Source: Paenibacillus lactis (GTDB lineage Bacteria; Bacillota; Bacilli; Paenibacillales; Paenibacillaceae). From it: a stretch of DNA of 64,000 bases. The stretch lies in NCBI RefSeq assembly GCF_017873605.1, contig NZ_JAGGKI010000002.1, positions 496,001-560,000 on the forward strand, given 5' to 3'. Below are positions 1 to 9,640 of the stretch, one piece after another. Each line of letters starts with the position of its first letter. Position 1 is the first letter of the stretch. The position numbers were made by a program, and so were the translations under genes. Below the pieces are notes generated by a model. The model had not been told where the DNA came from. It searched no databases and saw only the letters and a list, made by a program, of their open reading frames with translations.

Positions 1-962
1 TAAAGAGACTTCTCCGCCAGTCGGTACGATTTAGCGCCAACTGTTGCCGCCTCCAAGTCATGAGGAACCTTAGCCGAAAGGAGCAGCGACGATAAAATAA
101 AGGCCTGCCCTGCATACATCTCGCCTCCGTACCGCTCCAGATGCTGGTTTAATCGGCTGTTGTCAAGCAGAGGCAGCAAACGGACAATATCCGCTAACCA
201 ACGTAATCGGAACCAGCCATGCCTGGCTCCATGGTCCGTCAGGTAACACAGCAGATCCTCGTTACCAAGGCAGAAATAGGTCTGGCTGGACAGCCTGACC
301 TCTCTTCGCCGCTGCCACAGCTGCTCAAACGAGAAGGACCTGCTATAATGGGGATTTAATCGCCAATGAATCTCCACCTGAGCGAAATGCTCCCGATGCT
401 CGAACGAGCGATGATGGCTTTTCTTCTTCCAATTGCCCAGCACGATCTCTTCCTCGGCCTCATATCCGAGCTGTGTCAGCACTTGCTCCGCCTTCTCCAC
501 ATCTTCTGCATCGACTAGGATATCCAGATCCTTCGACGTTCGGTGAGCCACGTCCCCGTATAGGTGCAGGGCCAGAAGCGGCCCCTTCAGCCAAAGACTC
601 CTAATCCTAGCCTCTGCGAATACGTCGCATATTCGGCTCATCTCTCTGCTTAAGTGAAGCATCTTGATCGTGTTGTTATGATAATGCCGCTGCAGCGACT
701 GCATGACATAAGCCGGGATCAGCGAGGTATCGCTCCCTTTCAAAGCCAAGTAAACCAGCGGATAGACTCGGTGATGCACAGCCAGCTTCATGAACAGATT
801 CCAATCCATGTCGGCGGCCTCCTGCGGAAGAATGGCCTGATCCTGATCCCGATTCCGTAAAATCGACAGCAGGAACGACAGCTCCTTCGGCGCATCGCGC
901 ATTTCAAGCGTCAAGGCGTCCTCCATAATCAATCCAACCACCCCAAATGTTTGCTTTGTCAT
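1..962 (-). CDS. Nucleotidyltransferase family protein (PF14907-like), 3' end outside window
   Basis: The gene runs off the left edge, so the C-terminus is not visible. About 90-115 residues in is a KGPLLALHLYGD...KDLDILVD stretch, typical of the uncharacterised nucleotidyltransferases of PF14907 (conserved Gly, then a D-x-D metal-binding pair). The ATG at 962 overlaps the ugd stop as ATGA; an in-frame ATG at 926, preceded by GGGGTGG, is the alternative start. It is last in view in the EPS operon. Proteins of this family occur next to lasso peptide genes in Firmicutes (family knowledge), and a lasso locus lies at 21.6-24.8 kb, so it may belong functionally to that pathway rather than to polysaccharide synthesis. 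The substrate is unknown. Confidence 0.75.
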   Translation of the reverse strand, partial: MTKQTFGVVGLIMEDALTLEMRDAPKELSFLLSILRNRDQDQAILPQEAADMDWNLFMKLAVHHRVYPLVYLALKGSDTSLIPAYVMQSLQRHYHNNTIKMLHLSREMSRICDVFAEARIRSLWLKGPLLALHLYGDVAHRTSKDLDILVDAEDVEKAEQVLTQLGYEAEEEIVLGNWKKKSHHRSFEHREHFAQVEIHWRLNPHYSRSFSFEQLWQRRREVRLSSQTYFCLGNEDLLCYLTDHGARHGWFRLRWLADIVRLLPLLDNSRLNQHLERYGGEMYAGQAFILSSLLLSAKVPHDLEAATVGAKSYRLAEKSL

Positions 963-2296
963 AGCAAAATATACGGTGCAGGTTCCTTCACACCCCGATT
1001 CATCCCCGGACGGCCTACGGAATAGTACACTAGCTGCGTATTGGCCAGCTGCTCTTCCTTATAGATATTGCGGCCATCGATCAAATACGGGGACTTCAGC
1101 CAACTCTCGATCTCGGAAAGCGGAATGTGCTGAAACTCCTTCCATTCCGTGAGGACACATAGCGCATCCGCCTGCCAAGCGGCTTCGCGGGCAGTGTCGC
1201 AGTAGATTAGACTGTCGACATCGCAGTTTCTTCTGAAGTTCTCGGCAGCAATTGGGTCGTAAGCCTTCACCTTGGCCCCCATCTCGGTTAAAGCTGCAAT
1301 GATTTCGAAAGCAGGGGAATCACGCACGTCGTCCGTCTCCGGCTTAAACGCCAGACCCCATATGCCAATCGTCTTCCCGGCGAGATGGCCCATCAAGGAT
1401 TCCAGCTTGCGGATCACATTAAACCGCTGCTCCCGGTTCACCTCGACGACCGATTTCAACAGCTTGAAATCATAATCCATCTGTCCAGCGATTTGGATCA
1501 GGGCTTGGGTATCTTTCGGGAAGCAGGAGCCGCCGTATCCGATCCCCGCCTTTAAGAACGAAGCACCGATGCGCTGGTCAAATCCCATTCCATAGGCGAC
1601 CTTCGTTACATCCGCTCCTACCTTCTCGCAAATATTCGCAATCTCGTTGATAAATGAAATTTTGGTTGCCAGGAATGCATTGGAGGCATATTTGATCATC
1701 TCCGCGCTGCGGATGTCCGTAACGATAATATTGGAGGTCAGGCTCCGATGGAGTTCGGTTAGCCGCTCCCGCACCACTTCGCTGTCCGTACCGATAATGA
1801 TACGGTCAGGGTTCATCGTGTCCGAAACCGCCGTTCCCTCTCGCAGAAACTCCGGCACAGAAGCAATATCGAAAGGCTCCTTCGAATGCTGCGCGATAAT
1901 GTCCCGGATACGCTCGTTCGTCCCTACCGGCACGGTACTCTTGGTGACTATGATTTTATAGCCGTTCATTGCCTGACCTATCTCGCTCGCCGCTTGTTCA
2001 ATGAAGCTCAGATTAGCCTGGCCGTTCGGCAGCGAGGGCGTCCCTACCGCAATGATGATGACCTCGGCATGCTTTACGGACGCTCCCAAGTCGGTCGAAA
2101 AGCGCAGCCGCCCCCTCTCACGGTTGTTTGCGATCAACGTTTGCAGTCCCGGTTCATAAATCGGTACCTCCCCCCGATTCAGCATTTCAATCTTGGCCTC
2201 GATATGATCAACGCATATAACCTCATTGCCAAGCTCTGAAAAACACACGCCGGATACCAGCCCAACGTAACCTGTACCGATCACCGTAATTTTCAT
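959..2296 (-). CDS. ugd: UDP-glucose 6-dehydrogenase
   Basis: This enzyme oxidises UDP-glucose to UDP-glucuronic acid with two NAD+, in the cytoplasm, supplying an acidic sugar for the exopolysaccharide. The 445-aa protein has an N-terminal Rossmann motif GTGYVG (residues 7-12), the substrate loop TKSTVPVGT near 118, and the catalytic-cysteine motif GGSCFPKD (Cys about 258). Its length is normal for the family. The ATG at 2296 is preferred over the longer frame from 2332 because AGGTGAGG sits just upstream and the glycine-rich motif then lies at the usual distance from the N-terminus. It is between manC and the nucleotidyltransferase in the EPS operon. Homologues include TuaD of teichuronic acid synthesis, but the context here points to EPS. 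Confidence 0.95.
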   Translation of the reverse strand: MKITVIGTGYVGLVSGVCFSELGNEVICVDHIEAKIEMLNRGEVPIYEPGLQTLIANNRERGRLRFSTDLGASVKHAEVIIIAVGTPSLPNGQANLSFIEQAASEIGQAMNGYKIIVTKSTVPVGTNERIRDIIAQHSKEPFDIASVPEFLREGTAVSDTMNPDRIIIGTDSEVVRERLTELHRSLTSNIIVTDIRSAEMIKYASNAFLATKISFINEIANICEKVGADVTKVAYGMGFDQRIGASFLKAGIGYGGSCFPKDTQALIQIAGQMDYDFKLLKSVVEVNREQRFNVIRKLESLMGHLAGKTIGIWGLAFKPETDDVRDSPAFEIIAALTEMGAKVKAYDPIAAENFRRNCDVDSLIYCDTAREAAWQADALCVLTEWKEFQHIPLSEIESWLKSPYLIDGRNIYKEEQLANTQLVYYSVGRPGMNRGVKEPAPYILL

Positions 2297-2344
2297 TGTT
2301 CTCACCTCACCTTTATGTTCGTTCTTGCACAACGGTCAGCCCTA

Positions 2345-3721
2345 TTAATTCAAAACGCTAATCTTGATTTCATCCCAGTCCATGGCCAGCCGGACAATGT
2401 CGTCCTCAATCAGCTCGCTGCCCGTCTGAACCTCTATAATTTCAATATCCGTAATGGCCCGCAGGCTGTGCTTGGCTTCCGCCGAAATGATGACGACATC
2501 ACCCTTGCCGATCATGCGAACGGCACCGTCCAATATCATTTCGCCTTGCCCGGATACGACGGTCCACACTTCGCTGCGCAGCAAGTGGTATTGATAGCTC
2601 AAATTTTTGCCCTGAAGGACGCAAATGCGCTTCGTCAACACCTCATGACCGTTCGGATACTTGATATAATCCAGCACGCGATAACGTCCCCATCGACGCT
2701 CTTCATACATCGGTCGTTGGTCTCCGAATTGGAGCACCTCCTTGATCCGCATGCTGGCATTCTTCTCTGATACCAGAATCCCGTCCGGGCTCGCGGCCAC
2801 GATCAAATTCGGCGCACCGATTACCGTAATCGGGATATCCAATTCATTGATGACATGCGTATTCACGGAGTCGTCGGTCAGTGTCCCCTTTCCGACTAGT
2901 GGTGTATGAATCTCCTCCGTGAGCGCATCCCAGGTCCCGAGGTCCCTCCATAGCCCCTGATAAGGCAGTGCAACGATATTCTTCGCCTGCTCGACAACCG
3001 CGTAATCAAAGCTTGTTTTCTCGACTTGCCCGTACTGCCGAAGCAGCTCATCGTACTGGATTGGAAGGGAGCGCTCCAACAAGTGCTCAAGAACATATTC
3101 CAGCCGGAACGCGAAGACGCCGCAGTTCCACAGAGCCTTATGCTCGATTAAGCTGTGTGCGGCCTCTTCTTCCGGCTTCTCGACGAAGTGGCTTACGTTC
3201 AAATATTCCGTGCCGTTCTCGAGTCTCGATACCGACTGCGGGACGATATAACCGAACTTCGAGGAAGGATGATCCGGCGAGACGCCGATCAACCCTATAT
3301 CTGCTCCGGTTTCCTGCATAAGCGTCTCCAACTCCTGCACCTTTCGGAAAAAATGCGTATCCACATACGGATCTACCGGAAGCACGATGGCAATATCCCG
3401 GGGACTGACGCCTTTAACGGAATACAGATAGCAGACCGATAAGGCGATGGCCGGGAAGGTGTCCCGGCGCTCCGGCTCGATGACCAGCTCCACTTCATAG
3501 CCCAGCTGATTCTGCAGCAATTCCACCTGGGACTTTCCGGTAGCGATCACGGCGGCTGGATGGAGATTCATGAGCCCTAGCTGGCTCCACACCCGCTGCA
3601 CCATGGACTCCCGCTTTCCGGAAGCGCCATTTAATATTTTCAGAAACTGTTTGGATCTGGTTTCATTCGATAGCGGCCATAACCGATTACCGCTTCCTCC
3701 AGACAACAGCACGATTTGCAT
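2345..3721 (-). CDS. manC: Mannose-1-phosphate guanylyltransferase with C-terminal cupin domain
   Basis: The enzyme makes GDP-mannose from GTP and mannose-1-phosphate. The 458-aa protein starts with the nucleotidyltransferase signature GGSGNRLWPLS (residues 8-18), has the sugar-binding FVEKP motif near 179, and ends in a cupin domain (about 345-458) of the type II mannose-6-phosphate isomerase kind. It may therefore be bifunctional, as ManC/AlgA proteins often are. The open frame continues upstream to 3865, but the start is placed at 3721 because AAGGGAG precedes it and the upstream residues are a shadow of the overlapping glycosyltransferase. The gap to the upstream gene is 2 bp, so the two are cotranscribed. 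GDP-mannose implies mannose or a derivative in the polymer. Confidence 0.93.
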   Translation of the reverse strand: MQIVLLSGGSGNRLWPLSNETRSKQFLKILNGASGKRESMVQRVWSQLGLMNLHPAAVIATGKSQVELLQNQLGYEVELVIEPERRDTFPAIALSVCYLYSVKGVSPRDIAIVLPVDPYVDTHFFRKVQELETLMQETGADIGLIGVSPDHPSSKFGYIVPQSVSRLENGTEYLNVSHFVEKPEEEAAHSLIEHKALWNCGVFAFRLEYVLEHLLERSLPIQYDELLRQYGQVEKTSFDYAVVEQAKNIVALPYQGLWRDLGTWDALTEEIHTPLVGKGTLTDDSVNTHVINELDIPITVIGAPNLIVAASPDGILVSEKNASMRIKEVLQFGDQRPMYEERRWGRYRVLDYIKYPNGHEVLTKRICVLQGKNLSYQYHLLRSEVWTVVSGQGEMILDGAVRMIGKGDVVIISAEAKHSLRAITDIEIIEVQTGSELIEDDIVRLAMDWDEIKISVLN

Positions 3722-3723
3722 GG

Positions 3724-4863
3724 TTAATAGCTCCCTTCCACTTGCGCGATCTTGGCGCCTCTCTCCCTGGCGCCCATCAGTCCGTCGATGCTGGATTGCA
3801 GACGTTCGATGAATACATGCTCGCCGAAAGCCTCTGCATGCTCCCGAATCCGGGCCGGGTCCCATTCATATTGGTCGAAACGCTCGATCGTCTCCGCCAA
3901 GGATTCCACCGATTGCTCTGCAAAGAACAGACCTGTCCGCTCGGCTACAACCGTGTCCAATGCTCCGCCTCCGCGAAATGCGACAATCGGTCTGCCGCAA
4001 GCATTCACCTCGAGCGGCGTTATCCCGAAATCCTCGATTCCCGGAAAGATCAGTGCCTTGCAGCGCTGCATATGACTGACCACTTCCTCGTCGCTTCTTC
4101 TCCCAAGGAACGTAACCGTATTACCTGCAAGCTGCTCCAGCCGAGGCCGATCGGGCCCATCCCCAATCACGATGAGCTTTCGGCCAAGCCGGGAACAGGC
4201 TTCAACCGCAAGATCGATCCTTTTGTACGACACAAGTCTGGAGACAACCAGGAAGTAATCCTCCGGATCGCCTTCTCCAACACTGAACCGGCTGATTTCT
4301 ACCGGAGGAAAAATAATCGTTGCGTTCATTCCGTACGTATGTCCGATCCTCTCTTTAACAATGGTCGAGTTGGCAATCAAACGATCCACCCGCTTGGAGT
4401 TGCGGCAATCCCATGCCTGAAGCGGATATGTCAGCCATTTTGCAATCCGTTTTACGTTCTTTGGCACCGGAACACCTTCCATATAGGCCTCGAAGTTCCA
4501 GGCGAATCGCATCGGCGTATGGCAGTAGCAGATATGTACACTGTCACGGCCCTTCCTTGCCCCTTTCGCATAAGCGCTGCTAGAGCTCAGGATGAGGTCA
4601 TAGCCTTTCAACTTCATGGATGATACGGCGAAGGGATAGAGCCAGAAGAACAGCTTGAATTGGCGCAAAATCCCCGGTATCCGCTGCATCCAGGTTGTAT
4701 GGATGTCCGCATCCTTCAATTCCGGAAGCAATTTGTCCCGGTCGACAATCGTCGTATAAATCGGTGCGTCCGGGAACATTTTGTGGAATACGGCCACCAC
4801 CCGTTCCGCGCCGCCCATTTGGTTGAGATAATCATGGACAATGGCAACCTTCACTTTTCGCAT
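3724..4863 (-). CDS. Glycosyltransferase family 4 (WbaZ-like)
   Basis: A 379-aa GT-B glycosyltransferase of the EPS operon, presumably adding one nucleotide-activated sugar to the lipid-linked repeat unit on the cytoplasmic membrane face. The N-terminus has HDYLNQMGGAERV, characteristic of GT4 proteins related to WbaZ mannosyltransferases. The C-terminal domain carries EDFGITPLE followed by a Gly-rich loop, the E-x7-E motif binding the donor nucleotide sugar. It abuts the next gene upstream with no gap. GDP-mannose is a plausible donor because manC is adjacent, but the donor cannot be read from the sequence. Confidence 0.88.
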   Translation of the reverse strand: MRKVKVAIVHDYLNQMGGAERVVAVFHKMFPDAPIYTTIVDRDKLLPELKDADIHTTWMQRIPGILRQFKLFFWLYPFAVSSMKLKGYDLILSSSSAYAKGARKGRDSVHICYCHTPMRFAWNFEAYMEGVPVPKNVKRIAKWLTYPLQAWDCRNSKRVDRLIANSTIVKERIGHTYGMNATIIFPPVEISRFSVGEGDPEDYFLVVSRLVSYKRIDLAVEACSRLGRKLIVIGDGPDRPRLEQLAGNTVTFLGRRSDEEVVSHMQRCKALIFPGIEDFGITPLEVNACGRPIVAFRGGGALDTVVAERTGLFFAEQSVESLAETIERFDQYEWDPARIREHAEAFGEHVFIERLQSSIDGLMGARERGAKIAQVEGSY

Positions 4864-6060
4864 TTACATGAACTCCTTTGCCTGTTGGCGTCGGGACCGT
4901 TCCCGGCCGGATTTCGTCAGCAGCTGCTGATAGATCAGTTCCACGCGGTGCGATGTCTGCATGATGGAGAACCGTTCCTCCGCCCGCTCCTGTCCGCCAC
5001 GGCTCAGCATAGCCCGGATTTGCGGATCATCCAGAAGGAGACGGATGCAATGATTCAACTCGTCAATGTTTCCAGTCTCGTACATCAATCCGCTCTTGCC
5101 GTGCTCAATAATTTCGGGGACGCCTCCGCCCCGGGTTCCCACGACTGGGGTGCCTTGAGACATCGCTTCGATCACGACCCGGCCGAAGGGCTCGCGATCC
5201 GAGCATAATAAAAGGAGATCTGCTCCGCAGCAGATCTCCAGTACATCTTCTCTAAATCCCGTAAATATGACGTGTTGTTCAAGCCCTAACGATCGTACCT
5301 TTTCCCTCAAGCTAGTGAGGTAATCCTCATTCTCCTGGCGGAACTTCGCTTCACCAACGATCCACAGATACGCCTGCCTTCCCTCGCGGAATAAACGGGA
5401 AAGCGCCTCAATGGCGTCCTCTTGTCTCTTCCAAGGGGCGATCTGGCCTATGATTGCCATGACCTCCGCATCCTGCGGCGTTCCCAGCTCCCTCCGGGTC
5501 CGTTCACGTATCGATTGCCGCTCTTCAGCTCGGAATGGCTTAATCTCGACTCCATTATGTACAAGATGGCATTTCCCGGTTAGGGACCGATGGTCCATCG
5601 CTTGAATGACTGGCTCGGAAATGCCGATCAGCGCCCCGGCGGTGCTGCCTGCAAACCTCCGGATCAAGCGGCCTATTATTCCTTCCGGAGGCATATCCCT
5701 CACATGCCAGATGACCGGTATCCGATGGTACCACCGGAACAGCCCTGCCATGATGCCGGCGCGTATGGAGTTGGCATGGATGAGATCCACCCCGCTTTTC
5801 TTCATTAGAAGCGCCAGCCTCCAGCCTGCCAAGAGCATCCCCATAACATAGATCAGCAGGAGAAACGGATTGCGGGTCATTCTCGCACGGTAGCTAGGGA
5901 GGGCTACTACCTCAAGCCCTTGATCGCGAGCCTTCTGCAGCAGCTCCCCCTCGGGAGCGAATAGAATCGGCTCGGCTCTCGTCAGATGCTTGGCGGTCAG
6001 CAGAAGGCTGATCTCCGCGCCGCTGATCGCGCTCGTATGGTTATAAAAGGCGATCTTCAT
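4864..6060 (-). CDS. Glycosyltransferase family 4
   Basis: A 398-aa GT-B protein. The N-terminal domain contains the HANSIRAGIMAGL acceptor-side stretch. The C-terminal Rossmann domain has REPFGRVVIEAMSQGTP followed by GGGVPE, the E-x7-E donor-binding motif. It overlaps the upstream glycosyltransferase by 4 bp (ATGA-type coupling) and directly abuts the downstream one, so translation is coupled. Acceptor and donor are not predictable. It is one of six GT4 enzymes in the operon, which implies a repeat unit of several sugars. Confidence 0.88.
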   Translation of the reverse strand: MKIAFYNHTSAISGAEISLLLTAKHLTRAEPILFAPEGELLQKARDQGLEVVALPSYRARMTRNPFLLLIYVMGMLLAGWRLALLMKKSGVDLIHANSIRAGIMAGLFRWYHRIPVIWHVRDMPPEGIIGRLIRRFAGSTAGALIGISEPVIQAMDHRSLTGKCHLVHNGVEIKPFRAEERQSIRERTRRELGTPQDAEVMAIIGQIAPWKRQEDAIEALSRLFREGRQAYLWIVGEAKFRQENEDYLTSLREKVRSLGLEQHVIFTGFREDVLEICCGADLLLLCSDREPFGRVVIEAMSQGTPVVGTRGGGVPEIIEHGKSGLMYETGNIDELNHCIRLLLDDPQIRAMLSRGGQERAEERFSIMQTSHRVELIYQQLLTKSGRERSRRQQAKEFM

Positions 6061-7244
6061 TTCCGAAACACCCTTCTCTTATCGATTTCCTCCGCGAACA
6101 CCTCGGTCACGGCTTCTGCAACCCGGTTCCATGTGTATCGATTCAATACATGTTCTCTGCATGCTTCACGTGACGGGAGAAACGATTGCCCATTGAGCAC
6201 GTCAATGATCTTGCGGCTCATCGCCTCAGACGTCCCGTCCTCAAACATCAAGTCGTCGGAGATGCGATGCAAAATTTCCTTCGTTCCTCCATACGGGGTG
6301 CCGAGCACAGGTGTTCCGCAAGCTAGCGATTCCACGGTGATCAGGCCAAAGCCTTCGAGCGTCAATGTCGGAACGATGCTGATATCGGCAGCCTGATAGT
6401 ATTGCACAAGCTCCTCGTTCGTAATCCGGCCGAGCAGTCGAACATTGGCAGTAAGCCCGAGCTCCCGAATAAGCGCTTCATACGGTTCGCGCATCGGCCC
6501 GTCTCCCCCGATATAGAGGCGGACATCCGGGTGCTCGCGAACGACAGCCACCATGGCATGAATGAGGCGATCGATTCCCATCCGGCGTACCAGCCTCCGA
6601 ATACAGAACAACACAGGCTGGTCCGGAAGGATCCCCATTTGCAATCGGAGCCCTTCCCGATCCGGGTTAGGCAGGAATAGATGATGGTCAACCGCACCCG
6701 GTATAATATGGATTTTTCGTTCATCTACGCCGTAGGTGTTCCTTAAAATGTCCCGGAAATACTCACTAAGCACGATGAAGCTATCCGACCGGCGATAGGT
6801 CAGCAGCTCCACTTGTTTTTTGAGCCAAAACTTCGCGCCTTGGATCATGCCGATATTGCCCTTCTCCTCTACCCTGGACTCCATCGCCCACGGTCCGTGA
6901 AAATGGGTAACGATCGGGATATGGGGAGGGATATGGCTTCTTGTAACCATCGTCGCATAAAAAGCAAAATGCGGATTAAAGACATCCGGCCGAAAGCTTC
7001 GGACCGCATGGACCGCATGCTTCTGCACCGATTTCATGCGCGGCAGGAAATGGTTGAGACGAAGCTCTTTGGTTGCATTGCTGATGTTCCGGTCGGGAGG
7101 CAGCTCCGCTCCTTGCGGGGCTACCACAACACCCAGCCCGGTATGCCCGTAATCCTTCATAGCCTTGGTGTAGTCCGCAAAATAGCGGTTCAGTCCTCCA
7201 TGCTGGATATCAATCCATCCCATTCCCGTCGAAAGCACATTCAT
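6057..7244 (-). CDS. Glycosyltransferase family 4
   Basis: A GT-B glycosyltransferase of about 395 aa. The donor motif is EGFGLITVESLACGTP with a downstream GGTKE loop. The frame also has an ATG at 7250, but AAAGAGAG touches that codon directly; the second ATG at 7244 has the usual spacing and begins MNVLSTGMGWID, a typical GT4 N-terminus, so it is chosen. The last 4 bp overlap the next gene. An 86-bp gap separates it from the upstream gene; no terminator is visible there, so it probably stays in the EPS transcript. Confidence 0.86.
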   Translation of the reverse strand: MNVLSTGMGWIDIQHGGLNRYFADYTKAMKDYGHTGLGVVVAPQGAELPPDRNISNATKELRLNHFLPRMKSVQKHAVHAVRSFRPDVFNPHFAFYATMVTRSHIPPHIPIVTHFHGPWAMESRVEEKGNIGMIQGAKFWLKKQVELLTYRRSDSFIVLSEYFRDILRNTYGVDERKIHIIPGAVDHHLFLPNPDREGLRLQMGILPDQPVLFCIRRLVRRMGIDRLIHAMVAVVREHPDVRLYIGGDGPMREPYEALIRELGLTANVRLLGRITNEELVQYYQAADISIVPTLTLEGFGLITVESLACGTPVLGTPYGGTKEILHRISDDLMFEDGTSEAMSRKIIDVLNGQSFLPSREACREHVLNRYTWNRVAEAVTEVFAEEIDKRRVFRK

Positions 7245-7330
7245 GGCCATCTCTCTTTTCTTAATTCTGATATGAGAATATTGAATAAATCAAACATTTA
7301 ATCTCAGGATACTCCTAGCACCAACAAGAA

Positions 7331-8470
7331 TTACGATTCCTGCGCATAACCCCTCTTCATCTCACGGATTGCCTGCTCATAACATGCCAATCGATTTTTT
7401 GCCGCATTGTCCCAAGTGAACTTCTGAGCCGTGCGATAAGCGTTGAAACGAAGCTGCTTCAGCAAGCTCGGATCGTGTATCAGCTTCTCTATCGCGACAA
7501 CCATTTGATCAATGTTTCGCTTGGGTATGACAAGAGCATCGACCCCATCCGTTACAATATCGGCCGGTCCTGCCGTATCTGTCGTAATTGGCGCCAAGCC
7601 GCATGCCATACACTCGATTAGCGTTTTACCGAATCCTTCGGATAATGTCGGGAATAGTTTAATATGATAGCCTCTTAGCAGGTGCGGCAGCTCACTGTGT
7701 TTATACGTTGGAATGGTCGTGACCCTATCCCTGACCTCGGGATCGAAGTCGGCCAATACCTTCTCATCTTCACAGCCCGTACCCATAAAGGCAACTTCCA
7801 CATGGGCATATTTTGCAAGGATGGTATTCAGGGCCTGTGCACTATAAGATATCCCCTTCCTGTGGATGTAGCTCCCAACCTGGGCTATCTGGATGACTTC
7901 ATTGTTCGCTGTTTCCATATCATTTACCGGAAGATTCAAGAAATAACTTGGGATCCCATTAAAAATGGCGCTAATTTTATACGAATCTTTGCCAATCTGA
8001 TCCTGTACGAAGTGTTTGTCCTCGGAGTTGAGGACTATTGAGAAGTCGGCTCGCTTAAAGGATTTGGATACCTCCCAAATCCGATAACCTCCCCAGTAAA
8101 TAAAGTACTTCTTGCTGAGAGGCAGATTGCCTAAACGATGTTCCTCCAAAATTTCCCTATGGGCCAGATGTTCAAGTCCATGACTGCTTGATACAATTAC
8201 TGGACGTTTTCTGAAGTATGACAAAACCCAGCTATCTCCAGAAGCAATATCCAACAAATCATATTCCTTCCATTTCGACAGTCTTGAGGCCAGCTTCCAT
8301 GGAAAAATAATTTTGTCCATGATCCCGCCATCGAATACTTTAAAGTCGTCCATGAAATATGTATCGACTTGTACGCCAAGCTGTCGTAACGATTCAGCAA
8401 TCGCGATCCTTGTTCCTGACACGCCTGAGTTCACATTATGATTAGAGTTTGCTATCATGGCTACTTTCAA
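7331..8470 (-). CDS. Glycosyltransferase family 4
   Basis: A 379-aa GT-B glycosyltransferase with SEGFGKTLIECMACGLAP as its donor-binding E-x7-E motif and a DTAGPADIV loop. It starts with TTG at 8470, supported by GGAGTGAG 9 bases upstream; the ATG at 8458 is the alternative. The segment is visibly richer in A and T than the neighbouring ManC and Ugd genes, as is common for polysaccharide genes exchanged between strains. It is preceded and followed by short untranslated gaps without terminator hairpins. Confidence 0.86.
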   Translation of the reverse strand: MKVAMIANSNHNVNSGVSGTRIAIAESLRQLGVQVDTYFMDDFKVFDGGIMDKIIFPWKLASRLSKWKEYDLLDIASGDSWVLSYFRKRPVIVSSSHGLEHLAHREILEEHRLGNLPLSKKYFIYWGGYRIWEVSKSFKRADFSIVLNSEDKHFVQDQIGKDSYKISAIFNGIPSYFLNLPVNDMETANNEVIQIAQVGSYIHRKGISYSAQALNTILAKYAHVEVAFMGTGCEDEKVLADFDPEVRDRVTTIPTYKHSELPHLLRGYHIKLFPTLSEGFGKTLIECMACGLAPITTDTAGPADIVTDGVDALVIPKRNIDQMVVAIEKLIHDPSLLKQLRFNAYRTAQKFTWDNAAKNRLACYEQAIREMKRGYAQES

Positions 8471-8544
8471 GGAAACTCACTCCAATTATTCATATCTTCA
8501 TCTCCTGCCCTGCTGCAGTATGCATAAATAGCGCACTCCCAGTT

Positions 8545-9597
8545 CTAACTAATCAGAATCTCCTCATAAATTCGTAATGTTTCTTTCGCGACGCGTTCCA
8601 CCTTATAGAAGTCCAGACCTTGCTGAGCGGAGTGTTTGTACTCCTGGCGAAGCTTCTGATCGCACAGCATGTTGAGCATCGCTGCAGCCAACTTCTCCGG
8701 TGCCTTTGGCGGAACCAGCATGCCTGATCGCCCGAAATCCAGCGCCTCCGGTATACCGTCCACCTCGGTAGCGATGATCGCGCATCCCGACTCCCGCGCC
8801 TCAAGAAGAACGAGCGGGAATGGATCTTTATGTGATGCTAGAACAAATACATCGCACGAGCACATGTATCGTCTTGGATCTGTCTGAAAGCCTTCAAAAT
8901 GAATTTTATGAGAATGAGCCGATTGGGAAGCCATCTCTTTAAATCGTTCCCTCTCCGGTCCGTCTCCAACGATATACAATTCCGAATCAGGGCATTGCTC
9001 AGAGACGATACTAAACGCCATAATGAGATCTGCAATGCCCTTCCGTTCATTAAGCCCTGCAACGGTAACGATGGAACGTCCTTTGAGCTGTACTTCTTCC
9101 ATGCCCGTATTCCTTCTGCTGCCTATCGTTCCGTTAAGGACAACGCGGAGTTTCTCTTCATGAACTCCGCGTTTGGCCATCGATTGGGCTACAGCATGGC
9201 TGACGGCGATTACCGTGTCACCAACCTTCATGTAATCGGCACTCTTCTGGAATTCGTTATGGACATGCGTGACGATCTTGTATTTGCTTAAACCTTTCAA
9301 ATAACGAGACAGTAACGCACCTGTCATCATATGTGCATGGATGATGTCCGGCTGGAATCGTTTGACGATGCTTCTAAAATCAAAAAAAGCCTGAAGCATC
9401 TGCATCGGCTTTCTCGTTTGGTCCAACTTGTAATGATCGATATGATGTTGTTTCAGCAGTTCCAGGTACTCCCCTCCTTGGGAAGCTACCGCCACTCTAT
9501 GTCCCAGAATCGCTTGTTCACAAGCCAAGTCAACCATGACATTAACAATACCGTTTCCCGACTGTTTTACATGGTTTGCTATGTGCAAAATATTCAA
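8545..9597 (-). CDS. Glycosyltransferase family 4
   Basis: A protein of about 350 aa that starts with a TTG at 9597, with GGGGTGAT just upstream, giving an N-terminus NILHIANHVKQSGNG that matches the glycine-containing first loop of GT4 enzymes. The frame is open to 9690, but that extension runs into the flippase gene and has no ribosome binding site. DPFPLVLLEARESGCA is the donor motif, followed by a DGIPE loop. An NxxHIHxH-like region (DIIHAHMMTGAL) is also typical. Its role is addition of one sugar to the lipid-linked EPS unit; the donor is unknown. Confidence 0.86.
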   Translation of the reverse strand: MNILHIANHVKQSGNGIVNVMVDLACEQAILGHRVAVASQGGEYLELLKQHHIDHYKLDQTRKPMQMLQAFFDFRSIVKRFQPDIIHAHMMTGALLSRYLKGLSKYKIVTHVHNEFQKSADYMKVGDTVIAVSHAVAQSMAKRGVHEEKLRVVLNGTIGSRRNTGMEEVQLKGRSIVTVAGLNERKGIADLIMAFSIVSEQCPDSELYIVGDGPERERFKEMASQSAHSHKIHFEGFQTDPRRYMCSCDVFVLASHKDPFPLVLLEARESGCAIIATEVDGIPEALDFGRSGMLVPPKAPEKLAAAMLNMLCDQKLRQEYKHSAQQGLDFYKVERVAKETLRIYEEILIS

Positions 9598-9640
9598 GGG
9601 ATCACCCCGTCTTATTGTTCTTCTGTGCCTTTGACCTTCC

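Noticed and set aside
3742..4623. 293-codon plus-strand frame
   Set aside because: Antisense to a clear GT4 gene; no plausible domain.
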